Assembly: GCA_044361535.1 (NCBI GenBank)
Contig: JBIKIQ010000007.1
Coordinates: 79,800-143,799, forward strand
Direction of reading: 5' to 3'
Length of the DNA: 64,000 nt
Origin: UBA952 sp044361535
GTDB lineage: Bacteria > Bacteroidota > Bacteroidia > Flavobacteriales_D > Crocinitomicaceae
Part shown: one piece after another, positions 1-7,933 of the stretch
Position numbering within the stretch: the first letter of the stretch is position 1
Layout: each line of letters starts with the position of its first letter
The notes under the pieces: generated by a model
Database searches by the model: none
Told to the model about the DNA's origin: nothing
Seen by the model: the letters and a program-made list of their open reading frames with translations, nothing else
Translations under genes and position numbers: made by a program

Positions 1-1
1 C

Positions 2-112
2 AAAGGAAAGTTATTAATAATCGATATCGATCACAATCGTTTTCCTGAAAACCAGGAAGATCTTGGGAAAATAATTAGCTCTATTGATGCTGAAATTCAT
101 GGATTATTTTAA
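2..112 (+). CDS. Deoxynucleoside kinase, C-terminal end (partial)
   Basis: The frame is open from the left edge and ends with TAA at 110-112, giving about 36 residues. The tail reads LLIIDID near its start and ends in EIHGLF. I recall Bacteroidetes deoxynucleoside (dGK/dAK-type) kinases ending with a similar 'I-D-x-E-I-N/H-G-L-F' sequence after a beta strand, so this is probably the end of such a salvage kinase, which phosphorylates deoxynucleosides in the cytosol. The catalytic part lies outside the window, so the call rests only on the C-terminus. The next gene, hldD, starts nine bases later on the same strand. Confidence 0.5.
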   Translation, partial: KGKLLIIDIDHNRFPENQEDLGKIISSIDAEIHGLF

Positions 113-121
113 AATGTTGAA

Positions 122-1087
122 ATGATTGTTGTTACCGGTGCAGCAGGTTTTATAGGGAGTTGTTTGGTAAGTCAACTTAATCAAATCGGCATTTCAGATT
201 TAATTCTTGTTGACGATTTTTCTATTTCTGAAAAGAATAAAAATCTAGAGGGAAAAGAATTTATTAAAAAGATTGATAGATCTGATTTTTTTTCTTGGTT
301 AGAATCGACGAAACCTAATATTGATTTTATTTATCATATTGGTGCTAGAACTGATACTACCGAATTTAACAAGGCAATATTCGATGAATTAAACGTTTCG
401 TATTCCCAAAAAATTTGGAATTATTGTACAACTAAATCCATTCCACTAGTTTATGCAAGTTCAGCAGCTACTTACGGACTTGGAGAATTTGGATACGATG
501 ACAATCACGCGCTTATATCTAATTTAGTTCCTCTCAATCCATATGGAGAATCAAAAAATGACTTTGACAAATGGGTTTTAAGCCAAATTAACCAACCACC
601 TTTCTGGGCAGGATTGAAGTTTTTCAATGTTTACGGTCCAAATGAATTCCACAAAGGCAGAATGGCCAGTGTGATTTTTCACGCATTTAATCAAATTCAA
701 GAAAAAGGAAAGGTAAAACTATTTCGTTCACACAATCCAAATTTCAAAGACGGCGAGCAGCTTCGGGATTTTATCTATGTTAAGGATTTAATTGATGTTT
801 GTCTGTTTCTCAAAGATAAAAAACCAGTATCTGGTATATATAATTTAGGTTCAGGAAACGCACGTACTTTTTTAGATTTGGTAAAAAATACTTTTCACAG
901 TTTGAATAAACAGGTTGAAATTGAATTTATAGATACACCTGAAGATATTCGCGATAAATATCAATATTTTACAGAAGCGAATATGGCTAAGCTGAGAGAG
1001 GTTGGTTACACAAAAGAATTCTCTACCCTTGAAAAAGGCGTGAACGATTACGTTACAAATTACTTAACAACGCATTCCTATTTCTAA
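122..1087 (+). CDS. hldD: ADP-L-glycero-D-manno-heptose 6-epimerase
   Basis: This cytosolic short-chain dehydrogenase/reductase epimerises ADP-D-glycero-D-manno-heptose to the L-glycero form used in the LPS inner core. The 321-residue product begins with the dinucleotide-binding motif GAAGFIG (residues 6-12). It has the serine region YASSAATYG (about 111-119) and the catalytic pair Tyr141/Lys145 in YGESK. The substrate-loop sequence FFNVYGPNEFHKG and the motif HIGARTDTTE are typical of HldD rather than of general UDP-glucose epimerases. The length matches the roughly 310-residue family. It follows the kinase tail by nine bases and is directly followed by a small membrane ORF. The assignment is firm. 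Confidence 0.93.
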   Translation: MIVVTGAAGFIGSCLVSQLNQIGISDLILVDDFSISEKNKNLEGKEFIKKIDRSDFFSWLESTKPNIDFIYHIGARTDTTEFNKAIFDELNVSYSQKIWNYCTTKSIPLVYASSAATYGLGEFGYDDNHALISNLVPLNPYGESKNDFDKWVLSQINQPPFWAGLKFFNVYGPNEFHKGRMASVIFHAFNQIQEKGKVKLFRSHNPNFKDGEQLRDFIYVKDLIDVCLFLKDKKPVSGIYNLGSGNARTFLDLVKNTFHSLNKQVEIEFIDTPEDIRDKYQYFTEANMAKLREVGYTKEFSTLEKGVNDYVTNYLTTHSYF

Positions 1088-1255
1088 GTGAATTTTAATA
1101 ATCCACTGTTAGTATCATTATTCCCTGCAATAATTATTGGGGTATTCAATTATTTGTATTACCGCAAAAAAGGTTATACAAATTTTGGTTCATTATTCAT
1201 TAGTATCATTGCGTTTTATGCAATAAGCTACTTACTACTAAAAAACCTAGTTTAA
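1088..1255 (+). CDS. Small two-helix membrane protein (hypothetical)
   Basis: A GTG codon directly abuts the hldD stop (TAAGTG), and the frame runs 55 codons to TAA at 1253-1255. The protein has two hydrophobic stretches (about residues 7-24 and 34-52) around a basic turn, YYRKKGYTNFG, so it would be a helical hairpin in the inner membrane. No upstream ATG exists in this frame. Without this ORF the gap between hldD and the convergent cyclophilin gene would be empty. Zero-base spacing to hldD suggests translational coupling. I do not recognise a family. The composition looks like a real membrane protein rather than chance translation, but the short length keeps confidence moderate. Confidence 0.5.
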   Translation: MNFNNPLLVSLFPAIIIGVFNYLYYRKKGYTNFGSLFISIIAFYAISYLLLKNLV

Positions 1256-1262
1256 AGCTGTT

Positions 1263-1715
1263 TTAGGCGATGATTTCAATGCTATCAATTGAATCTCCTT
1301 GACGAATATCGTCAATTACGTCCAAACCTTCGATAACCTTTCCAAAGCATGTATGATTACCATCTAGATGGGCAGTATTATTTCGAGAATGGCAAACAAA
1401 GAATTGAGAGCCGCCTGTATTTCTTCCAGCATGCGCCATAGAAAGCACGCCTCTCTCATGGTGTTGTTTTTCTGCTGTAACCTCACAAGTAATTTGATAT
1501 CCAGGACCACCTGTACCAGGCATTCCGTTTGCACCTTCGCGAGAATTTGGACATCCTCCTTGAATTACAAAATCAGGAAGTACGCGATGCCATTTCAATC
1601 CGTTGTAAAAGCCTTCGTTGGCAAGTTTAATAAAATTATTGGCAGCGATAGGAGTTTCGTTAACGTATAATTCTGCGATCATTTCGCCTTTATTGGTTGT
1701 GATTTTTGCTTTCAT
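1263..1715 (-). CDS. Cyclophilin-type peptidyl-prolyl cis-trans isomerase
   Basis: The 150-residue protein catalyses cis-trans isomerisation of proline peptide bonds. It has no signal peptide, so it is probably cytosolic. Cyclophilin signatures are in order: NFIKLANEGFYNGLKWHRV, then FVIQGG, GTGGPGY, GVLSMAHAGRNTGGSQFF and HLDGNHTCFGKV. This is the compact, single-domain bacterial form. The active-site arginine (in WHRV) and the SQFF/H-L-D-G-x-H segments are all present. It is convergent with the upstream small ORF (gap of seven bases). A TAGTTTTG promoter element lies 14 bases upstream of its ATG. Confidence 0.93.
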   Translation of the reverse strand: MKAKITTNKGEMIAELYVNETPIAANNFIKLANEGFYNGLKWHRVLPDFVIQGGCPNSREGANGMPGTGGPGYQITCEVTAEKQHHERGVLSMAHAGRNTGGSQFFVCHSRNNTAHLDGNHTCFGKVIEGLDVIDDIRQGDSIDSIEIIA

Positions 1716-1729
1716 TTTTAAATTTTTCT

Positions 1730-1737
1730 CAAAACTA
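1730..1737 (-). promoter_or_regulatory. Putative -7 promoter element for the cyclophilin gene
   Basis: On the minus strand these bases read TAGTTTTG, matching the Bacteroidetes sigma-ABfr -7 consensus TAnnTTTG. Fourteen bases separate it from the ATG. No well-spaced TTTG is seen upstream. Confidence 0.45.
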
Positions 1738-1801
1738 TCAATTTGCTTCGAGATTAGGAAATCAAATTTAAAATTCTTAACTTCAAGTTAAACAATTAGA
1801 C

Positions 1802-2482
1802 ATGTCAATTCCAATTAACAGATGGTCTGTTCAAGATAGACCGCGTGAAAAATTTTATTCAAGAGGTAGGAAATCATTAACCGATGCTGAATTACTAGCA
1901 ATAATAATTGGTAATGGAACGAAGAATACCTCAGCTTTGCAAATTGCCCAATCAATTTTAGAAATCAACAATTATTCTCTAGATACTATCCGAAAACTGG
2001 AACTTCCACAATTGATGAAGATTAGAGGAGTTGGTAAAGCAAAAGCAATTGCTGTATTATCCGCGTTAGAGTTAAGTTGCCGTTTTCAAAATCAAGTTAC
2101 AAATAAAGTTAAAATCACCCAATCGCAAATAGCTTTTGAAACGGTTAAGGGTTCATTTCAGGATTTAAAACACGAAGAATTTCATGTTATTTATTTAAAC
2201 AATTCTAACGTTGTACTGGCTCATAAATGTATATCCAGCGGAGGAATAACAGCAACAATTGCAGATGGTAGAATTATATTTAAAGAGGCAATAATGCTCA
2301 ATTCAACAGCCTTAATTCTTGCGCACAATCACCCAAGTGGTAATGTAAAACCAAGTGATGCTGATATTCATTTGACAAAAAACCTTAAAGAATTTGGGAA
2401 ATGTGTTGATATAAGTGTGCTTGACCATATTATCGTTGCAGATAATTCATACTTTAGCTTTATCGATAATGGGTTGATTTAA
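1802..2482 (+). CDS. radC: RadC family JAMM-domain protein
   Basis: The 226-residue product has the standard RadC layout. An N-terminal helix-hairpin-helix region contains KIRGVGKAKA (about 74-83). A C-terminal MPN/JAMM metalloprotease-like domain carries HNHPSGNVKPSDAD, giving the metal ligands His175, His177 and Asp188 with Ser185. The family was once linked to DNA repair, but its real activity is unsettled. The metal-binding residues are intact, so a zinc-dependent hydrolase is possible. It is the first gene of a plus-strand run that continues into wecB eleven bases downstream. There is no sign of a mobile-element copy. Confidence 0.92.
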   Translation: MSIPINRWSVQDRPREKFYSRGRKSLTDAELLAIIIGNGTKNTSALQIAQSILEINNYSLDTIRKLELPQLMKIRGVGKAKAIAVLSALELSCRFQNQVTNKVKITQSQIAFETVKGSFQDLKHEEFHVIYLNNSNVVLAHKCISSGGITATIADGRIIFKEAIMLNSTALILAHNHPSGNVKPSDADIHLTKNLKEFGKCVDISVLDHIIVADNSYFSFIDNGLI

Positions 2483-2493
2483 TTGAAGGTTAC

Positions 2494-3645
2494 ATGAAAA
2501 CAAAAATCATTACAATAATTGGTGCTCGGCCTCAAATAATTAAAGCAAGTGCATTAAGTAGGGCTATATCAGGACAATTTTCAAATCATCTGGAGGAAAT
2601 TCTCGTTCACACTGGCCAGCATTACGACGACAATATGTCACAAGTTTTTTTTGAGGAACTTGGAATTCCAAAACCGAAATACAATCTTTCAGTTGGTAGT
2701 GGTTCGCATGGATCTCAAACAGCAAAAATGATTGAAGGATTGGAGCAAATTTATCTTAATGAAAAACCTGATGCAGTCTTGGTTTATGGAGATACAAACT
2801 CAACAATAGCTGGATCTTTGGCCGCAGCAAAAATTCATATTCCCGTTATTCACGTGGAAGCAGGTTTGAGAAGTTTTTTCAAGGCAATGCCTGAAGAAAT
2901 TAATCGAATTTCATGTGATCATATGTCCACTCTTTTATTTACACCCACGGCCACTGGACTTGATAATTTAAAAAAGGAAGGATTTTCACAAATAAATCCT
3001 AAAAGAGCAACAATTGATGAACCAGCAGTATATCATTGTGGTGATGTTATGTATGACAATTCCTTGCATTTTTCTGAGTTAAGTGATCGGACATCTAAAA
3101 TTTGTTCTGAATTTAATTTGGAGTCCAACTCATTTATTTTGTGCACCATACACAGGGATACAAACACAGATAATCCGGAAAACTTAGAAAATATTTTTAG
3201 AGGACTTCTTCAACTTGTTGAGCTTGTGAAAATGAAGTTGGTTTTGCCTCTTCATCCTCGCACTAAACATAAACTTGAAGAGAATTTATCCACGGAACTT
3301 TTCAATCAAGTTAAGAGTTCACCGGATATCGTTATCATTCCTCCAGTTGGTTTTATTGACATTATAGCACTACAGAAAAATGCTAAATTAATTGTTACTG
3401 ACAGTGGTGGTTTACAGAAAGAAGCATTTTTCTTTAAAAAACCTTGTTTGATTTTACGTGATCAAACTGAGTGGATTGAAATCGTGGAGAATGGAAATGC
3501 CAAACTTGTTGGTGCTAAAACGGAACAAATTGTTGAAAATGGTCGTAAGTTAATCGAAGAGCAGCACCTGACTTATCCTTCTTTTTATGGGGATGGCAAT
3601 GCAGCACTTTTTATTGCTGAAAAAATTATCGAGCACATTGGATGA
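2494..3645 (+). CDS. wecB: UDP-N-acetylglucosamine 2-epimerase (non-hydrolysing)
   Basis: The enzyme interconverts UDP-GlcNAc and UDP-ManNAc, supplying ManNAc or ManNAcA for surface polysaccharides. The 383 residues match the family length. Visible motifs are the N-terminal GARPQIIKA, HTGQHYDDNMSQVF, VYGDTNST, HVEAGLRS, the MPEEINR segment and the nucleotide-binding DSGGLQKEAFF. The sequence fits the non-hydrolysing WecB/MnaA group. It overlaps the next gene, a polysaccharide deacetylase-like protein, by four bases (ATGA), so the two are probably translated together in cell-surface polysaccharide metabolism. Confidence 0.93.
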   Translation: MKTKIITIIGARPQIIKASALSRAISGQFSNHLEEILVHTGQHYDDNMSQVFFEELGIPKPKYNLSVGSGSHGSQTAKMIEGLEQIYLNEKPDAVLVYGDTNSTIAGSLAAAKIHIPVIHVEAGLRSFFKAMPEEINRISCDHMSTLLFTPTATGLDNLKKEGFSQINPKRATIDEPAVYHCGDVMYDNSLHFSELSDRTSKICSEFNLESNSFILCTIHRDTNTDNPENLENIFRGLLQLVELVKMKLVLPLHPRTKHKLEENLSTELFNQVKSSPDIVIIPPVGFIDIIALQKNAKLIVTDSGGLQKEAFFFKKPCLILRDQTEWIEIVENGNAKLVGAKTEQIVENGRKLIEEQHLTYPSFYGDGNAALFIAEKIIEHIG

Positions 3646-4931
3646 TATTAATTTACGTTGAGGAAATATCGGAACGACTCTTATATACCTTTGATTTTAT
3701 TTTCAAGGAGAGGAGAATCGAGTATCGTATTACCAACGATCAGCATTTTATTGAAACCTCTTCATTGCCAAAATTTAATTACTCCAACGTTGAAATAGAT
3801 CATATCTTGTATATTCGTCCTTCGACCTTGCTCTTTGATGAAAACATTGGTGTTTATGGCATTGATAAAGGAAATTTTGAAGGAGAAGAGTGTCTCACGT
3901 TTAATAACAAAGTAGATCCAATTGCCAGTATTTTTTATATCCTTTCTCGTATGGAAGAATATAGTTCAATGTACGTTGATCAACATGGCAGATTTGAATC
4001 AAAAAATAGTGTTTTACACCGATTCAATTGGTTAGAAAAAGTAGTATGTGATCGATGGGCTGAGGCTCTAATTCGTTATTTACTTCGAAACAATGTGGAG
4101 GTAGGTTTGCCTAAACCGATTCCATGTAAGATAAATCCAACATTTGATATTGATGAGACTTTTGCATTTAAATTAAAAAGTCCACTTCGAACTTGGCTTT
4201 CAACAACAAAAGATATTCTTACTGGAAAAAAAGATCGTTTAATCGAACGTCAAAGGGTGCTTATTGGCAAGCGCAAGGATCCTTATGACACATTTGATTA
4301 CATTCAATCTATAGCAGAACGAGGTTTTCAAGTAAATATGTTTTGGTTAGTAGGAGATTACACAAAGTTTGATAAAAATGTATCTCATAGAAATTCAAAG
4401 CATCGACAATTGATGAAGGAAATGAGCAAATGCACTACTGTTGGTTTGCATCCAAGTTATAAATCAAATTCGTATGAATTTTATTTGTTAAACGAAAAAG
4501 ACCGCATAGATTCAATATTAAATCAAACTGTCGAAAATTCGCGACAACACTACTTGAAACTAAATATACCTTCCACCTATCAGATATTGTATTCCATGGG
4601 ATTTAAACATGATTATACTTTAGGTTATGCAGAAACCGTTGGATTTAGAGCTGGAACGGCTAGACCATTCAGATGGTTTGACTTGTCAAAAAATGAAATG
4701 ACGTCTTTCGTTATACATCCATTTGTATACATGGACGGTACATTGAACGAGTATATGAAATTATCTGTTGATGATGCAAAATTGAAAATAGCTGAATTGT
4801 ATCAAGAGGTTCGCGAGTTTGGTGGTGATTTTTCGTTTATATGGCACAATTCTACGATTGGTCAATATGGAATTTATCGCGGTTGGAAAGAAGTTTTAGA
4901 GTTTACCCTAACTTTGGAGAACAATGAATAG
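3642..4931 (+). CDS. Polysaccharide deacetylase family protein (DUF7033-like N-terminus)
   Basis: The 429-residue protein has an N-terminal region of about 150 residues resembling the DUF7033 domain of Bacteroidetes. It is followed by a divergent polysaccharide-deacetylase (NodB-type) domain beginning at TFDIDETFAF, where the paired Asp residues correspond to the metal-binding TFDD motif. Later motifs include GLHPSYKS (the HxxxS metal-ligand region) and a C-terminal FIWHNS. No signal peptide is seen. It probably deacetylates, or acts near, a glycan intermediate. Coupling to wecB by a four-base overlap supports a role in surface-polysaccharide synthesis. The substrate is not predictable. It overlaps the following DUF423 gene by eight bases. 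Confidence 0.8.
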   Translation: MILIYVEEISERLLYTFDFIFKERRIEYRITNDQHFIETSSLPKFNYSNVEIDHILYIRPSTLLFDENIGVYGIDKGNFEGEECLTFNNKVDPIASIFYILSRMEEYSSMYVDQHGRFESKNSVLHRFNWLEKVVCDRWAEALIRYLLRNNVEVGLPKPIPCKINPTFDIDETFAFKLKSPLRTWLSTTKDILTGKKDRLIERQRVLIGKRKDPYDTFDYIQSIAERGFQVNMFWLVGDYTKFDKNVSHRNSKHRQLMKEMSKCTTVGLHPSYKSNSYEFYLLNEKDRIDSILNQTVENSRQHYLKLNIPSTYQILYSMGFKHDYTLGYAETVGFRAGTARPFRWFDLSKNEMTSFVIHPFVYMDGTLNEYMKLSVDDAKLKIAELYQEVREFGGDFSFIWHNSTIGQYGIYRGWKEVLEFTLTLENNE

Positions 4932-5307
4932 GAATATTACTCTTGTGGCAATTATTTTAATATGCACAGCGATCATACTCGGAGCATTTGGAGCTCATAC
5001 GCTGAAATTCGTTTTATCAGTTGAAAAATTAGCAAGTTTTGAAACAGGTGTGAGGTACCAAATGTATTGTGGTTTAGCGTTATTCGTCCTTGGCATATCT
5101 GCACGGATAATTTCACCATCTAAACTATTTTTTAGATTAAATATCCTAGGAATAATTCTATTTTCATTTTCAATTTATTTATTGTGCCTCAATGATTATC
5201 TTCCAATTCCAAAAATGGCCCTTGTTCCTTTAACCCCAATCGGTGGTGTTTTGTTAGTTATTTCTTGGTTGATTTTGTTCATTTCAGTATGGAAGCAAAA
5301 GGAATGA
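4924..5307 (+). CDS. DUF423 family inner-membrane protein
   Basis: The 127-residue protein is almost entirely hydrophobic, with four predicted membrane helices. It carries the typical DUF423 (YgdD-like) N-terminal sequence LGAFGAHTLK and the downstream FETGVRYQMYCGLALF. The conserved GAFGAHxL and YQxxHxL-like segments define the family, although here the usual His after YQ is replaced by Cys (YQMYC). Function is unknown. The start overlaps the deacetylase gene by eight bases. The stop overlaps the ATG of the next gene (ATGA at 5304-5307), placing it inside a coupled operon. Confidence 0.88.
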   Translation: MNRNITLVAIILICTAIILGAFGAHTLKFVLSVEKLASFETGVRYQMYCGLALFVLGISARIISPSKLFFRLNILGIILFSFSIYLLCLNDYLPIPKMALVPLTPIGGVLLVISWLILFISVWKQKE

Positions 5308-6068
5308 AAATTACATTCTTAGGAACGGGTACCTCACAAGGAGTTCCGGTGATAGCCTGTTCTTGTAGAATTTGTTCGAGTAGTGATTTAAAGGATAAAC
5401 GTTACAGAAGTTCGGTGTTAATTGAAATTGACAACAAAGCACTTGTAATTGATACAGGGCCTGATTTTAGAAGTCAAATGTTGGCCAATCATGTTCAACG
5501 ATTGGATGCGGTTTTATTTACACATGAACACAAAGATCATGTTGCAGGATTAGATGATATTCGTCCATTTAATTTTAAACAACAGGCACCTATTTCAGTA
5601 TACGCTTCAGATCGCGTCGAACAAGCCATAAAACGAGAATTTCATTACATTTTTGCCGAAAAAAAATATCCGGGAATTCCAGAAATTACGCTTCATAAAA
5701 TTGATTTAGAACCTTTTACACTTTTTGAAAACATTCAAATCATTCCAATAGAAGTAAAACATTATTTAATGCCAGTTTTGGGATTTAGGATTAACAATTT
5801 TACCTATATTACTGATGCAAAAACCATTGCTGAAAAAGAGATTGAAAAGATAAAAGGAACAGAAGTATTAGTGATAAATGCCTTGCGAATAGAAAGTCAT
5901 CCGGCCCATTTTAATTTAGATGAAGCGCTTCAGTTCATAGATATAATAAAACCTAAGATGGCGTTTTTGACACATATATCCCATTTATTTGGAACGCATA
6001 AAGAAATTGAACAAATGTTACCTAAAAATGTATATGTATCCTATGATGGGTTACAATTTGACATTTAA
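5304..6068 (+). CDS. MBL-fold metallohydrolase (PhnP-like)
   Basis: I chose the ATG at 5304, which overlaps the previous stop (ATGA), because the family begins MKITFLGTGTSQGVP. An ATG at 5289 would only add five residues. The 254-residue protein is a metallo-beta-lactamase-fold phosphodiesterase. The Zn-binding motif HEHKDH lies at about residues 74-79, followed by KHYLMPVLGFRI, the aspartate in ITDAK, and a C-terminal THISH. An early CSCRICSS cysteine cluster resembles the PhnP zinc site. Bacteroidetes homologues are annotated as MBL-fold hydrolases. Cyclic phosphodiester hydrolysis is possible, but no phn genes are nearby, so the substrate is unknown. Confidence 0.85.
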   Translation: MKITFLGTGTSQGVPVIACSCRICSSSDLKDKRYRSSVLIEIDNKALVIDTGPDFRSQMLANHVQRLDAVLFTHEHKDHVAGLDDIRPFNFKQQAPISVYASDRVEQAIKREFHYIFAEKKYPGIPEITLHKIDLEPFTLFENIQIIPIEVKHYLMPVLGFRINNFTYITDAKTIAEKEIEKIKGTEVLVINALRIESHPAHFNLDEALQFIDIIKPKMAFLTHISHLFGTHKEIEQMLPKNVYVSYDGLQFDI

Positions 6069-6089
6069 CTTAATGTAAAACCAAGTAAT

Positions 6090-6123
6090 TTTGAAAAAAT
6101 AGGTTCTATTGCAATTATATTTG
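6090..6123 (+). promoter_or_regulatory. Promoter of the aminolipid acyltransferase operon, possibly leaderless
   Basis: TTTG (6090-6093), a 22-base spacer, then TATATTTG (6116-6123) match the Bacteroidetes -33/-7 pattern with a slightly long spacer. The GTG start at 6128 lies exactly four bases after the -7 element, so transcription would begin at or next to the start codon. Confidence 0.6.
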
Positions 6124-6127
6124 TAAC

Positions 6128-6946
6128 GTGGAAAAAGATAAGTTTATTGATATACGAAAATTAATCAAAAGCAAAAATCCAACGCTTTTGAAATGGATGC
6201 CAGGATTTGTTGTTCGCTATTTTGAGCGTATCCTTCACCAAGATGAAATTAATCAGTTTATAATTGACCATAAGGATTATCATGATATTGAATTCTGTCA
6301 TGCAATTATGCGCTATTTTAATATCAATGTTATTATAGATGGAGCAGATAAAATCCCTGCCAACGAACGGATAGTAATTGTCATGAATCATCCTCTTGGA
6401 GGCATGGATGCAATGGCATTTATTTCGGGAGTAGCTCATATTCGTAAGGATTATAAGTTCATAGTGAATGATCTGTTGTTAAACCTAAAAAATTTACAAG
6501 GATTATTTCTTGGTGTTAATAAATTTGGGAAGAATGATGGCTCAACTCGAAATAAAATTGATAATTTATTCGAGTCCAACGATACAGTTTGTATTTTTCC
6601 AGCAGGGAAAGTTAGTAGAAGAATCAAAGGTGAAATTGCTGACCTAGAATGGAAAAAAACATTTGTCACTCTCAGTAGAAAATATAATCGAAAAATTGTC
6701 CCAATATACATTGATGGTGAATTGAGTAATTTTTTCTATCGCTTATTTGAGCTACGTCAAAGGGTAGGTATTAAAACAAATATAGAAATGATGTATTTGG
6801 CGGATGAAATGTTTAAACAGAAAAATAAAACAATACGTTTTTCGGTAAGAGATTGTATTGATATGGAAAATTTTTATCCCGAAGAAAATGACCGAGAAGT
6901 AGCAGAGCGAATTAGAAATTTATTGTACGAAATCCAAAGCAAATAA
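6128..6946 (+). CDS. PlsC-like O-acyltransferase, aminolipid (GlsA/OlsA-type)
   Basis: The 272-residue protein starts with GTG. It carries the lysophospholipid-acyltransferase-like motif NHPLGGMD (residues 87-94). His88 and Asp94 are separated by five residues, as I recall for the hemolysin/ornithine-lipid branch rather than the HX4D of classical PlsC. A second conserved block, FPAGKVSRR, follows. It has no signal peptide and is probably membrane-associated. The adjacent GNAT gene (five-base gap) is an OlsB/GlsB-type N-acyltransferase. In Bacteroides, GlsB and GlsA make glycine lipids by N- then O-acylation, and this pair fits that arrangement. Ornithine or a related amino acid is an alternative head group. 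Confidence 0.78.
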   Translation: MEKDKFIDIRKLIKSKNPTLLKWMPGFVVRYFERILHQDEINQFIIDHKDYHDIEFCHAIMRYFNINVIIDGADKIPANERIVIVMNHPLGGMDAMAFISGVAHIRKDYKFIVNDLLLNLKNLQGLFLGVNKFGKNDGSTRNKIDNLFESNDTVCIFPAGKVSRRIKGEIADLEWKKTFVTLSRKYNRKIVPIYIDGELSNFFYRLFELRQRVGIKTNIEMMYLADEMFKQKNKTIRFSVRDCIDMENFYPEENDREVAERIRNLLYEIQSK

Positions 6947-6951
6947 AAATC

Positions 6952-7866
6952 ATGAAACCAATTATTGATCCAATAGATAAGGAAATACTTAAAAAAGAAC
7001 TTAATGAAGATCGATTTGTTCGAATAACTCGAAAAGGAGGAAATGAAATTTATGTGGTGAATCAACATAATGCTCCCAATGTTTTGCAAGAGATAGGTCG
7101 TTTGAGAGAAATAACCTTTCGTGAATCAGGAGGTGGTACGGGGGAAAGCGTGGATTTAGATGAACATGATGTAAATGACTATTGTTATGAACAACTGATT
7201 GTCTGGTCTCCAGAGGATCAAGAAATTATTGGAGGATATCGTTTTATTCGCTGCGAAAAGGCTACTGATGATTTAGGAAAAATACATCTTTCAACAGCGC
7301 ATTATTTTGAATTTAGTTCTCATTTTGTCTTTGATTATCTTCCATATACTATTGAGTTGGGAAGAAGTTGGATTCAGCCTAATTTTCAGGCCACTACAAA
7401 TCCTAAAAAAGGGTTGTTTGCCTTAGACAATATTTGGGACGGTCTTGGAGCAATTGTCGTTTTAAACCCAGATATTCGTTATTTCTTTGGGAAGGTAACT
7501 ATGTATCCAACTTACAATACTGAGTGTAGAGATTTTCTTTTGCACTTTATGCATCATTATTTTCCGGATAAAGAGCATCTCATGACACCATTTAATCCAT
7601 TGATTCAATCGTATGATCGTGAGAAATTTGATAAACAATTGGAAGGACTAGATTTTAAGGATGGCATTAAAATTTTGAATACCTATGTGCGTGAAAATGG
7701 TGAGTTTATTCCACCTTTGGTAAATATTTATATGCATTTATCTCCAACAATGAAAACGTTTGGAACTGCAGTTAATCCTGATTTTGGTAATGTGGAAGAA
7801 ACGGGGATATTGATAACGATAGACGATATCTTTCAAGATAAGAAAGAACGTCACATGGTTTATTAA
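6952..7866 (+). CDS. GNAT-fold N-acyltransferase, aminolipid (GlsB/OlsB-type)
   Basis: The 304-residue product resembles the 'hemolysin' GNAT family that transfers a 3-hydroxy-acyl chain from acyl carrier protein to an amino acid. Key stretches are IGRLREITFRE (about 46-56), IIGGYRF, and TIELGRSWIQP followed by LWDGLG-like ALDNIWDGLGA. These correspond to the conserved LREITFR..GEG and ELGRS motifs of OlsB/GlsB. It is longer than rhizobial OlsB, as is usual for Bacteroidetes proteins. It lies five bases after the O-acyltransferase gene, and a terminator follows immediately. Together they most likely make a diacylated amino-acid lipid of the outer membrane. Which amino acid is used cannot be read from the sequence. 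Confidence 0.8.
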   Translation: MKPIIDPIDKEILKKELNEDRFVRITRKGGNEIYVVNQHNAPNVLQEIGRLREITFRESGGGTGESVDLDEHDVNDYCYEQLIVWSPEDQEIIGGYRFIRCEKATDDLGKIHLSTAHYFEFSSHFVFDYLPYTIELGRSWIQPNFQATTNPKKGLFALDNIWDGLGAIVVLNPDIRYFFGKVTMYPTYNTECRDFLLHFMHHYFPDKEHLMTPFNPLIQSYDREKFDKQLEGLDFKDGIKILNTYVRENGEFIPPLVNIYMHLSPTMKTFGTAVNPDFGNVEETGILITIDDIFQDKKERHMVY

Positions 7867-7867
7867 A

Positions 7868-7896
7868 AAAAAGCCGTGACTTGATCACAGCTTTTT
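7868..7896. terminator. Bidirectional intrinsic terminator
   Basis: AAAAAGC-C-GTGA, loop CTTGA, TCAC-A-GCTTTTT forms an 11-pair hairpin with one C/A mismatch, flanked by A and T runs. It lies directly after the aminolipid operon and before the stop of the convergent lipoprotein gene, so it can serve both. Confidence 0.75.
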
Positions 7897-7933
7897 AATT
7901 ATTTCAGTCAAATTTTTTTGAGTTGAATTTTGC

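Noticed and set aside
1368..1670. Plus-strand frame opposite the cyclophilin gene
   Set aside because: The cyclophilin on the minus strand is unmistakable; this is its shadow.
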